Positions 1-8,455 of a DNA stretch of 64,000 nucleotides are shown in pieces. The position numbers were made by a program, and so were the translations under genes. The stretch is from the NCBI GenBank assembly GCA_903839855.1, contig CAIMEB010000057.1, positions 1 to 64,000 on the forward strand, given 5' to 3'. Each line of letters starts with the position of its first letter. Position 1 is the stretch's first letter. This DNA comes from an uncultured Methylococcaceae bacterium. Its GTDB lineage: Bacteria > Pseudomonadota > Gammaproteobacteria > Methylococcales > Methylomonadaceae. Below the pieces are notes generated by a model. The model was not told where the DNA came from and did no database searches. It saw only the letters and a program-made list of their open reading frames with translations.

Positions 1-110
1 CCTACTAATGAAACCTTAACCCATGCATCAATAACGATGCCTTTGTCAAGAATACGGTCTACAACTTCAGCTAAGCTAGAAGAGTCGGTTGATTTTTGTA
101 CTTTAGCCAT
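1..110 (-). CDS. gvpA: Gas vesicle structural protein GvpA (N-terminal part, runs off window start)
   Basis: Minus-strand translation from ATG at 110: [37 protein letters not shown], matching the highly conserved GvpA N-terminus ([28 protein letters not shown]). Absent from the ORF track because it is truncated. Confidence 0.95.
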   Translation of the reverse strand, partial: MAKVQKSTDSSSLAEVVDRILDKGIVIDAWVKVSLV

Positions 111-367
111 GATAGCTTCTCCAAAAAGAATACGATAAGTAAATACAACTAAGGTTTTATGCAATACCTAAATTGCATACTTAAGTTAAAGCATACGCTG
201 TGCCAAATGATCTGTAACTAATTTGGCTGATCACAATTAATAATAAAAATCCTATTAAAACATCTAGTTATAATATTTATTATCTACTCGCTCTAATGAT
301 TAATTGAGCATAAAACATTTATACGATGTTAGTTTGAACAGTCCATCACTATCAATTCGGGTTAACT

Positions 368-429
368 ATTACCCATGATAGGGTATAAATTACCTAATAA
401 TAGGTAATTTATACCCTATCATGGGTAAT
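368..429. repeat. Perfect 29-bp inverted repeat with 4-nt loop
   Basis: attacccatgatagggtataaattaccta - ataa - taggtaatttataccctatcatgggtaat; arms fully complementary by inspection; no flanking T-tract. Confidence 0.95.
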
Positions 430-583
430 TCACATGCTTACTTGTAACTTGGCCTTAATTATTTGATGCGTTGATCGGGTAACATTACACCCAAGAGGCA
501 TTACCGAAAGCTTCCACAAAATGACTAATTGCCCGAGTTATTTGATTTTCATTCCTAAGCGGGTAGCCGTTTTTTGTGAAGAC

Positions 584-820
584 TTAATAACTGCCATATT
601 CGGGGGGAGAGAGACCGTACTTTATTAAAGCCTCAAAGTCTTCCAGTACCAGCGGCCTGCTAAACAAATACCCCTGGTAATTTACACAGCCATGATCCAA
701 TAAAAACCGCCGTTGTTCTTCTGTTTCTACCCCTTCCGCGATGACGTTTAGATGCAGATTGTCTGCCATAGCAATAATGGTACGAAATCGGCGTGCCTTT
801 CTTCCTTGGCACTCCAGAAA
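584..820 (-). pseudogene. C-terminal remnant of an EAL-domain (c-di-GMP phosphodiesterase) protein
   Basis: ...TIIAMADNLHLNVIAEGVETEEQRRFLLDHGCVNYQGYLFSRPLVLEDFEALI is the canonical EAL C-terminus; upstream homology is lost within ~15 codons and an in-frame stop lies at ~824-826. Confidence 0.85.
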
Positions 821-827
821 GTCTTAC

Positions 828-1205
828 TGGACCTCAAGTGCGAAATGAAAAGTCATTTTAGTATTCACTTGCAAGGAAAGACTTTCAGAGTAAACAGAAC
901 CCTTCTTAGAGTAAAAGAATACTTGTTTGTAGCAAACAAGATCATGTTTTTTCTAAACAAGGTCATGTTTACTCTAAACAGGCTTTCTTTTGTCGCAAAC
1001 AGAACCTAGAATGCTCATTTCTTGACCTACTGAACGATTCACCACTCATCATTGACTCTGAATAGAGGTCTTTTTAGAGCATTTAAGGTCTTGTTTACTC
1101 TAAAAGAGATTAAGAATGTGACAAACAAGGTCATGTTTAGCGTAAACATGACCTTGTTTGCTATAAAAGAGTCTCTTTTCATTGCAGACACGGATACGAT
1201 AACTG
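828..1205. repeat. Degenerate tandem array, 21-bp period, dyad-containing units (copy A)
   Basis: Units begin at 870, 891, 912, 933, 954, 975, 996 and, in the same phase, at 1080, 1101, 1122, 1143, 1164; e.g. caaacaagatcatgttttttc, taaacaaggtcatgtttactc, taaacatgaccttgtttgcta. Confidence 0.9.
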
Positions 1206-1272
1206 TAGAGTGATTATTGATTGCGGCACTCTTGTTAACCTTTGGTCACCTTAAATGAAATTTCTTGATATA

Positions 1273-1306
1273 AAAACAGAACGCAGTGATAACAACCTTG
1301 TCATCA
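1273..1306. repeat. Dispersed dyad element, copy 1
   Basis: aaaacagaacgcagtgataacaaccttgtcatca; 30/34 identical to 42872-42905. Confidence 0.6.
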
Positions 1307-1445
1307 ATAAATGATGATTAAACCAAAGCAAGTCAATCACTTAGTGCAAAAGTTGAAAGTTAACTTACCTATTCCTGCTGTTAATGGCTCAACACTATCG
1401 GTCATTAACACTAGAGCTTATTAATAAACCGCCCTTTTGAATCGA

Positions 1446-1931
1446 TTAAACAGCGCCACAACAACGCTTAAACTTCTTACCACTGCCACAAGCACAAGGG
1501 GCATTTTTGCCTTGATTAGTTTGCATATCGACCTTACCCATCGACTTAATAACGCCGTCAAGATAAAACCATCGCCCAGCTATTTTAGTAAATCGACTGA
1601 TTTCATTCATGACACATTCTTCGCCATCCTGACTATAAAAAGCTTTAAATGCCACCACGCCCTTGGTATCTTTAGCGCCACCTTTTTTTATATCTGTAAT
1701 TTCAAGTCGCAACCAGGTTATTGTCTCACGCGAGAAATCAATCAGTTCTGGACGTTTTGTGGCATCCCAGGTTTGTTGCAAATATTCAGCATTACGCAAC
1801 ACATAAGCACTATAACGGGAACGCATCAACTCTTCGGCAGTGACAGGACATCTTTGTCCTAAATGAAGCGGCTGACAACAGGTTTCGTAATTAATGCCAG
1901 AACCACAAAGACAAGCCTCATTAGTATTCAG
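1446..1931 (-). CDS. ychJ: YchJ-family protein with N- and C-terminal SEC-C metal-binding motifs; probable CTG start
   Basis: ORF 1446..1829 extends in frame upstream to LNTNEACLCGSGINYETCCQPLHLGQRCPVTAEE...; C-terminal APCACGSGKKFKRCC. No ATG/GTG/TTG before the upstream stop gives the N-terminal SEC-C; CTG at 1931 lies behind AAGGGG. Confidence 0.8.
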   Translation of the reverse strand: MNTNEACLCGSGINYETCCQPLHLGQRCPVTAEELMRSRYSAYVLRNAEYLQQTWDATKRPELIDFSRETITWLRLEITDIKKGGAKDTKGVVAFKAFYSQDGEECVMNEISRFTKIAGRWFYLDGVIKSMGKVDMQTNQGKNAPCACGSGKKFKRCCGAV

Positions 1932-2063
1932 ATATTACCCCTTAACGAAAAAAATCAGATAGTTAATCTACTACTAGAGATAAGCTATGTCACAAAAATA
2001 ACGGGTAAACAATAATGTTATTTACCCGTCTTTCTTAATTATCAACCAGATCAACTGAAAGAA

Positions 2064-5000
2064 TTATTGCTTTTCTAATAAATAATCTAACCACAAATTA
2101 GATAATTTTTCTTGCACCGTATTTTGACGTAAACGGGCATTTAAATGAGGGAAATCCACTTTATCTAAATCTTGATCCTGATTATAACAAGAGTAAACAA
2201 AATACTCCTTACCTGATTCTTCATCTACATGCTTACATAAACATTGCGCACAAATGCCTTTCATCATACATTGCATCGGTGAATTGATAGACCCAATCGC
2301 GTGATGTGCTTTTTTAAGATACGGTTTTAACACATCAAAACGAGCAGATTTTACTGCCGCCATCATCCGGTCAGAACCAATTACCACTAAATGATCAACA
2401 TCCGCTAAAGAAATAGGTTGATCACCTAACTCACCGGTCGCATAAGCCACCATACATTCCAGAATATTACCAACAAAGCTTTTATCTTGTGGACGAGTCG
2501 GTACAATGGCTTCAACTCCTTCACCCTTATCAACTGACCAGACAATTAAGTCCGCAGCCGCTTCTACATCTTCAACTTTAAAACGGTCTTGCGAATATTT
2601 ATAACCTGCGAAATAAATCACCCGATTATTAGCTGCGCGTAAGGCTTTGCCAATTGAGAACAATACGGCATTACCTAAACCACCACCTAGCAACAACACA
2701 GTTTGACCACTTGGAATATCCGTTGGCGTACCGGTCACACCCATAACAACCACTGGATCACCTACTTTCCAAGACGCACATAAACGCGAAGAAGAACCCA
2801 TTTCTAAGGCAATTAAAGAAATAGTACCTTTTTCTTTATTTACTTCCGCACCGGTTAACGCTAAACCTTCAGCCGCTAAAACAGTGCCTTCAATAGTCGG
2901 TGCAAAGGCTTCATAATTTTGCACACGATAGAACTGGCCTGGATAGAATTTTTGTGCTGCGAAAGGTGCCTTAACGACCACTTCAATGATCGTAGGGGTT
3001 AAACGGTTAATCGCTACAATCGTGGCTTTAAACGCCTCATCCAAATGAGCAAAAAATTGAGTTAAATTTGCATCACGCTCTGCTTGTTTTGATGTCTCCA
3101 AGCTCGCCAATTCTTTAGCAAATAATTTAGCAACATAAGGATAACCATTCTTCGCACTGGCCATCGCCTTAACCACGTTACCCGCATACACAGGATGATT
3201 ATCACCATAGAAACTAATAAACTTACCGTCTTTTTGATAGGAGGTTAATGGCGCGGGCTTACCTAACTTAGGTATTTTTTCATCATGCATTGCCACTAAC
3301 TCAACGCTTTCGTTAATCCACTCGGGTTCGTAACGTTGAAAGAACCATTTATCCATCACAAAAGTATCTGGATATTCACTTTGATAAATCGTATTAGGCG
3401 AAGTACCCGCAGCAACATATAAACTCCGTAAAGGCACCTTTACAATCTCACCAGAGTTAACCCAACGCCCACCTTCCAAGACTAATTTATCAAAATCGAC
3501 CGACGCCAAATGCCCGAACTCATCAGGCTCAGCGCCCAACGGACTCATACCTTCAGCCAAAGCAATGCCTTCTTCTAAAGCTTCGCTGATTTCTTCATGG
3601 TTCTGACGATACGCCGGTGCATCTTTCATACCTTTACGGTAGAATAGGGTTACGCCACCCCATGCTTCAACCAAAGGTTGGAAGTTGGGCGCTTCGCCTT
3701 CTGCTTCTGCACGCACCCTTTCAGCATAAATCACCTTACCATGCAGTAAAAACTCATCCAGAATAATGGTTTCTTCTTTGTCATAACGCGCACGAACCGC
3801 TTGCTCACCGCACACCTTCACTAGCGTTTCATAACGATGCAAGATTTTTTCAACTTGCACAGGATAATACGCCATCAATTCTGTGGCGGTATCAATCGCT
3901 GTTAAACCACCGCCTATGACACCCGCCGGTAAACGCACTTGTAAGTTAGCGATTGAAGAGGCTTTAGCTGCGCCAGTTAACTGTAAAGCCATTAAGAAGT
4001 CTGACGCCTTACGAATACCGCGCATTAAATTATTTTTAAGATCAATAATCGTCGGTTGACCTGCACCTGAGGCAATACAGATATGATCAAAACCCAGTTC
4101 CCACGCATCATCAATGGTTAAAGTACCCCCGAAACGCACACCACCATAAGAACGGAAAGCAGCACGTCTTTGCAAAGTAAGATAAATTACTTTTAAGAAG
4201 TTTTTATCCCAACGCACCGTAATACCGTATTCAGCAACACCACCAAAGCCCGCTAAAATACGTTTATCTAAATCTTCGTATAAATCTTTAAAATCAACAA
4301 TCGGTGTCGGCAAGGTATTTGCGTCACCGGTTAACTCAACAGGTAAAGGCTCTAATTTAAGACCATCAATACCGGCAACCGCAAAGCCCTCATTTAATAA
4401 ATAATGGCTCATGGTGTATCCCGCAGGCCCTAAACCAACCACCAAGGCATTTTTTCCGTTATAAGGCAACATCACAGGACGCTTAACGTTTAACGGATTC
4501 CAGCGGGTTAACAAGCTATAAATTTCAAAACCATAAGGCATGAATAACACATCGGTTAAGACATTGGTTTCAATTTGAGGAATGTTAACAGGATCGGTCT
4601 TTTGATAAATACAGCCTTTCATACATTCGTTACAGATACGATGACCCGTACCTGGACACATCGGGTTATCCACCACAATGATCGCTAAGGCTCCAATATT
4701 ATCGCCTTTGCGTTTAACTAAATGCATTTCGGAAATCTTTTCGTCCAAAGGACAACCAATCGTGGTTACGCCCAATGGATCCGCTTTGAACTCATTGGTT
4801 TTCTTATTGCGCATACCTTTAGAACAGGAGTCCGTATCACGTTCATGGCAATAAATACAATGATTAACTTCTGATAAAACTTGTCTTTGATTATAACGAG
4901 GATCGGTTAATTTAAAGCCATCACGACGACGACGATGCGCTAACTCACCCATCCAGGCTGTAAAGTGACCACGATCAACAACTTCATGCTCAACTAAGTT

Positions 5001-5756
5001 ATTAAAATCTCTTTTTTCAGGGAACTTAAAGCTTAACCAATCCGCGACTACATCGTTATCTTGTTGTGCAACAAAACACCAGCGCTGAGTGATAGACATT
5101 AGCCCACTCACAAAATCAGCATCTTCCGTTGCACTGATAATATCGGCAAACTCTGTTGCTGCCAGTTCGTGTGTCGCTAATTTAGCACGTAACGCAGTGA
5201 CTTGCTCATCAGCATTTTCATAAGTGCTCGCTTTTCCTTTAGCAACTAACTTATAGTGGCTAGACAATAAACCAATCACTGCCCCTACACGAGCCACACG
5301 ATGTTCAGGATCAGGGTCTTCATTTGCTTCAGAAAAACCGGCCTCAATCAACAAATCAAATTGACTTAAAATAGTTGGAATATTCCAATCACTGGTATCT
5401 TGCCCCTTGAATACAACATCCAGTTTTTCAACCACTTCATTTTTAAAAGTGAAGATGGTGTCAATCTCATCTTTGATTTTATCGGCTTGCGACTGGTGTT
5501 GCTGGGAAACATTAAATAACTTAGCTACAAACTGCCCCACATAAAGTCCCATTGTCACTAACACCTCAGAAATTTCTTCTGGCTTTAAGCCATCTCCCTG
5601 ATTTTGCCGATAAGCAGAAAATTTATCAAACAATTCAACATCGTGCTTTCTAACAGACTCATCAAACACTTCCATTAAGTCTTTTAGACGGGTGGCATCG
5701 TATAAATCGGCGTAGGTAAAAGTAGGGATTCCAAGAATAAGATTGTTTTGTTCCAT
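2064..5756 (-). CDS. 1230-aa multidomain FAD/NAD(P) oxidoreductase: novel N-terminal helical region, GltD/NfnB-like Fe-S/FAD module, PyrK/NfnA-like FNR module with C-terminal cysteine cluster
   Basis: Cys-rich CIYCHERDTDSC...CPGTGHRICNECMKGC; dinucleotide fold ALVVGLGPAGYTMSHYL; PGQFYRVQNYE / VLLLGGGLGNAVL (FNR-like); CMMKGICAQCLCKHVDEESGKEYFVYSC (PyrK/NfnA-type [2Fe-2S] motif). Confidence 0.75.
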   Translation of the reverse strand: MEQNNLILGIPTFTYADLYDATRLKDLMEVFDESVRKHDVELFDKFSAYRQNQGDGLKPEEISEVLVTMGLYVGQFVAKLFNVSQQHQSQADKIKDEIDTIFTFKNEVVEKLDVVFKGQDTSDWNIPTILSQFDLLIEAGFSEANEDPDPEHRVARVGAVIGLLSSHYKLVAKGKASTYENADEQVTALRAKLATHELAATEFADIISATEDADFVSGLMSITQRWCFVAQQDNDVVADWLSFKFPEKRDFNNLVEHEVVDRGHFTAWMGELAHRRRRDGFKLTDPRYNQRQVLSEVNHCIYCHERDTDSCSKGMRNKKTNEFKADPLGVTTIGCPLDEKISEMHLVKRKGDNIGALAIIVVDNPMCPGTGHRICNECMKGCIYQKTDPVNIPQIETNVLTDVLFMPYGFEIYSLLTRWNPLNVKRPVMLPYNGKNALVVGLGPAGYTMSHYLLNEGFAVAGIDGLKLEPLPVELTGDANTLPTPIVDFKDLYEDLDKRILAGFGGVAEYGITVRWDKNFLKVIYLTLQRRAAFRSYGGVRFGGTLTIDDAWELGFDHICIASGAGQPTIIDLKNNLMRGIRKASDFLMALQLTGAAKASSIANLQVRLPAGVIGGGLTAIDTATELMAYYPVQVEKILHRYETLVKVCGEQAVRARYDKEETIILDEFLLHGKVIYAERVRAEAEGEAPNFQPLVEAWGGVTLFYRKGMKDAPAYRQNHEEISEALEEGIALAEGMSPLGAEPDEFGHLASVDFDKLVLEGGRWVNSGEIVKVPLRSLYVAAGTSPNTIYQSEYPDTFVMDKWFFQRYEPEWINESVELVAMHDEKIPKLGKPAPLTSYQKDGKFISFYGDNHPVYAGNVVKAMASAKNGYPYVAKLFAKELASLETSKQAERDANLTQFFAHLDEAFKATIVAINRLTPTIIEVVVKAPFAAQKFYPGQFYRVQNYEAFAPTIEGTVLAAEGLALTGAEVNKEKGTISLIALEMGSSSRLCASWKVGDPVVVMGVTGTPTDIPSGQTVLLLGGGLGNAVLFSIGKALRAANNRVIYFAGYKYSQDRFKVEDVEAAADLIVWSVDKGEGVEAIVPTRPQDKSFVGNILECMVAYATGELGDQPISLADVDHLVVIGSDRMMAAVKSARFDVLKPYLKKAHHAIGSINSPMQCMMKGICAQCLCKHVDEESGKEYFVYSCYNQDQDLDKVDFPHLNARLRQNTVQEKLSNLWLDYLLEKQ

Positions 5757-5864
5757 AATGCATCTATGTGATTAGCTAAGTGAGAAAGTAGACTCCAGAT
5801 AGAGTGACTTCAACCGCTAAGGTTACTGAAAAAGATATTTTGGCGGGTATTTTAAGTAAATCAG

Positions 5865-5890
5865 GATATTTTATCTATAGATAAAATATC
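5865..5890. promoter_or_regulatory. Perfect 26-bp palindrome upstream of the 1230-aa oxidoreductase
   Basis: gatattttatcta/tagataaaatatc; no loop and no T-tract, so operator-like rather than terminator-like. Confidence 0.6.
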
Positions 5891-6005
5891 GACAAACTGT
5901 TAAAAGCGTGAATTAGTGCCTCTAACTAGGACAAACTTGAATACTTAGTCCTAGTCCTAGTTGAGAAACATCTATTCTTAATACTATTATAACCAAGCTT
6001 ATTAA

Positions 6006-7167
6006 TCAGTCCGCCTGGCGTCGTAAAAAAGCAGGAATATCAAGATAATCTAAATCTATCTCTTTTTTAGTCTGCGCACCAAACCGGGTTTCTTTGGCTT
6101 CAGTTTTTCCACCTTGTCGCATCACTGTAGGCTTATCTAGGTCATCGTAATTTGCGTTTCCTGCTGTTGATTTATGCATAATCTTAACAGGTGCCTTAAC
6201 AGCGACTCGGGGCATCCCCATTCCGGTAGCAACGACAGTCACCTTAATCTCATCACCCAAAGTTGGATCAATTGCCATACCAATTTTAATAACCGCATCT
6301 TCTGAAGCAAACTCGTGAACGATATTACCCACTTCATTAAACTCAGCCACACCCATATCTGCAGCAGAGATATTAACCAAAATACCCCGTGCGCCTTGCA
6401 AATCAATATCCTCAAGCAGTGGACAGGCAATCGCTTTCTCTGCCGCTTCACGCGCCCGGTGTTCGCCTGATGCAGAGCCAACACCCATAATAGCAGCACC
6501 CATTCCCGACATAACAGTCCTAACGTCAGCAAAGTCAACGTTAATCATACCCGGATGAATAATAAGCTCAGTAATCCCCTGAACGGCATCAAGCAATACA
6601 TCATTAGCCGCTCTAAAGGCATTCATTAACGAAACACTATTACCCAGTACTGGCAATAATTTCTGATTGGGAATTGTAATTAACGAATCAACGTATTTTT
6701 CTAACTCTATAATGCCCTGCTCTGCAACAAGCTGTTTCTTTTTACCTTCAAATAAAAAGGGCTTCGTCACGACAGCAACGGTTAGGATACCCATTTCCTT
6801 TGCAATTTGCGCAATCACAGGAATAGCACCTGTACCGGTTCCACCGCCCATTCCAGCAGTCAAAAAAACCATATCGGCGCCTTGCAATACTTCTTTAATC
6901 CGATCCTTATTTTCTTCTGCCGCAAATTTTCCAATTTCTGGATTAGTACCGGCTCCCAAACCTTTGGTTAACTCAACACCTAACTGAATAATCGTCTCTA
7001 CAGCAATCTTCCTTAATGCCTGAGCGTCGGTATTTGCACAGATAAATTCCACACCTTCAATATGACTGCCAACCATGTGGTTGACTGCATTGCCCCCCCC
7101 CCCCACCAACACCAATAACCTTGATGACTGCGGATTGAGTATACGTATCCACCAATTCATATTTCAC
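6006..7167 (-). CDS. ftsZ: Cell division GTPase FtsZ; reading frame interrupted by a 12-base homopolymer at 7093-7104
   Basis: VNHMVGSHIEGVEFICANTDAQALRK...GGGTGTGA...C-terminal DYLDIPAFLRRQAD. N-terminus in the other frame from GTG 7167: (M)KYELVDTYTQSAVIKVIGVGGGG, preceded by AAGGGG. Confidence 0.97.
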
Positions 7168-7197
7168 GACACTACCCCTTAAATACAAAAAACGTTA

Positions 7198-8424
7198 TTA
7201 AAAATTACCCTGAAACCAGCTTTTCATCTTGGAAATCCAGCTTAAACCGTCAGCTTCATGACTTCTACCCAAGTTCTGGTGATCTTTTCCGTACATTAAC
7301 AATCCAACCCCAGTGGAGTGAATAGGATTTCTTACCACTTCGGCTAGCCCAGAAACATTTTGGGGGCCTCCCATTCTTACTGGCACATGGAAAATTTCCT
7401 CCGCCAATTCAATCAGCCCCATTACTTTTGAACTGCCTCCGGTCAACACAATGCCGGCAGCAATTAACTCTTCGTTGCCACTTCGTCTAAGTTCTGACTG
7501 CACCAGCAATAAAAGTTCCTCATAGCGAGGTTCTATTATTTCGGCCAGATTTTGCATTGAAATTTTGCGTGGTGCCCTATCACCTATACTCGGAACTTCA
7601 ATAACACCATCAACGTTTGCTAATTGTGTTAATGCACAAGCATACTTTCGCTTAATTTCCTCGGCGTTGACAGTCGGCGTTCGCAATGCTACAGCAATAT
7701 CATTGGTTACCTGATCCCCCGCAATCGGTATGACGGCTGTATGCTTAATGGCTCCTTCAACGAAAATGGCAATATCTGTAGTACCTCCTCCAATATCAAT
7801 TAAACAAACACCCAGCTCCTTTTCATCTTCGGTAAGTACAGAATTACAGGAAGCTAATTGCTCTAACACAATATCCTCAACCTCTAGTCCACAACGCCGA
7901 ATACATTTAATAATATTTTGAGAGGCACTCACACTGCCTGTCACCATGTGAACTTTAGCTTCTAACCGTATACCAGACATCCCAATAGGCTCTTTAATTC
8001 CGTCCTGAAGATCAATTACAAATTCCTGTGGCAAAATATGTAATATTTTCTGGTCAGCAGGAATGGCAACCGCGCGTGCCGAATCAATAACTCTGTCAAT
8101 ATCATACTGAGTGACTTCTTTATCCTTAATGGCAACTATACCATGTGAATTCAGACTGCGAATGTGACTACCAGCAATACCCGCAAAAACAGATCTAATC
8201 TGACACCCTGCCATCAACTCAGCCTCTTCAATCGCTTTTTGAATGGAATTAACGGTTGACTCTAAATTAACCACGACACCCTTTTTTAGGCCTCGTGATG
8301 GCGTAGATCCTATGCCAATTATTTCTATATTGCCGTCACTGGTCAGCTCACCAACAATAGCCGCGACTTTTGACGTACCAATATCTAATCCGACTATTAA
8401 ATTACGCTCTGTTTTTTTTGCCAT
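7198..8424 (-). CDS. ftsA: Cell division protein FtsA
   Basis: ERNLIVGLDIGTSKVAAIVGE..., CLIDIGGGTTDIAIF, actin-like ATPase; synteny with ftsQ/ftsZ. Confidence 0.97.
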   Translation of the reverse strand: MAKKTERNLIVGLDIGTSKVAAIVGELTSDGNIEIIGIGSTPSRGLKKGVVVNLESTVNSIQKAIEEAELMAGCQIRSVFAGIAGSHIRSLNSHGIVAIKDKEVTQYDIDRVIDSARAVAIPADQKILHILPQEFVIDLQDGIKEPIGMSGIRLEAKVHMVTGSVSASQNIIKCIRRCGLEVEDIVLEQLASCNSVLTEDEKELGVCLIDIGGGTTDIAIFVEGAIKHTAVIPIAGDQVTNDIAVALRTPTVNAEEIKRKYACALTQLANVDGVIEVPSIGDRAPRKISMQNLAEIIEPRYEELLLLVQSELRRSGNEELIAAGIVLTGGSSKVMGLIELAEEIFHVPVRMGGPQNVSGLAEVVRNPIHSTGVGLLMYGKDHQNLGRSHEADGLSWISKMKSWFQGNF

Positions 8425-8455
8425 TTTATTTACTCTTTATCGCCTTGTCGTATTC

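Noticed and set aside
752-1009. Plus-strand 85-aa ORF through array A (heptad repeats such as VANKIMFFLNKVMFTLNRL)
   Set aside because: A 21-bp period is a multiple of 3, so long open frames arise automatically. Array A has in-frame stops further on and array B contains a 20-nt unit that breaks frame.
828-1205. CRISPR array interpretation of the 21-bp repeats
   Set aside because: There are no distinct spacers between conserved repeats. The units are contiguous and degenerate, and no cas genes are present.
1435-1449. Shared tttgaatcgattaaa with 40911-40925
   Set aside because: A 15-mer match in AT-rich DNA is within what chance could give in 64 kb, and the flanks do not match.
5915-5965. ctaggac/gtcctag inverted repeats downstream of ftsZ as a terminator
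   Set aside because: Weak stem, long loop and no T-tract.
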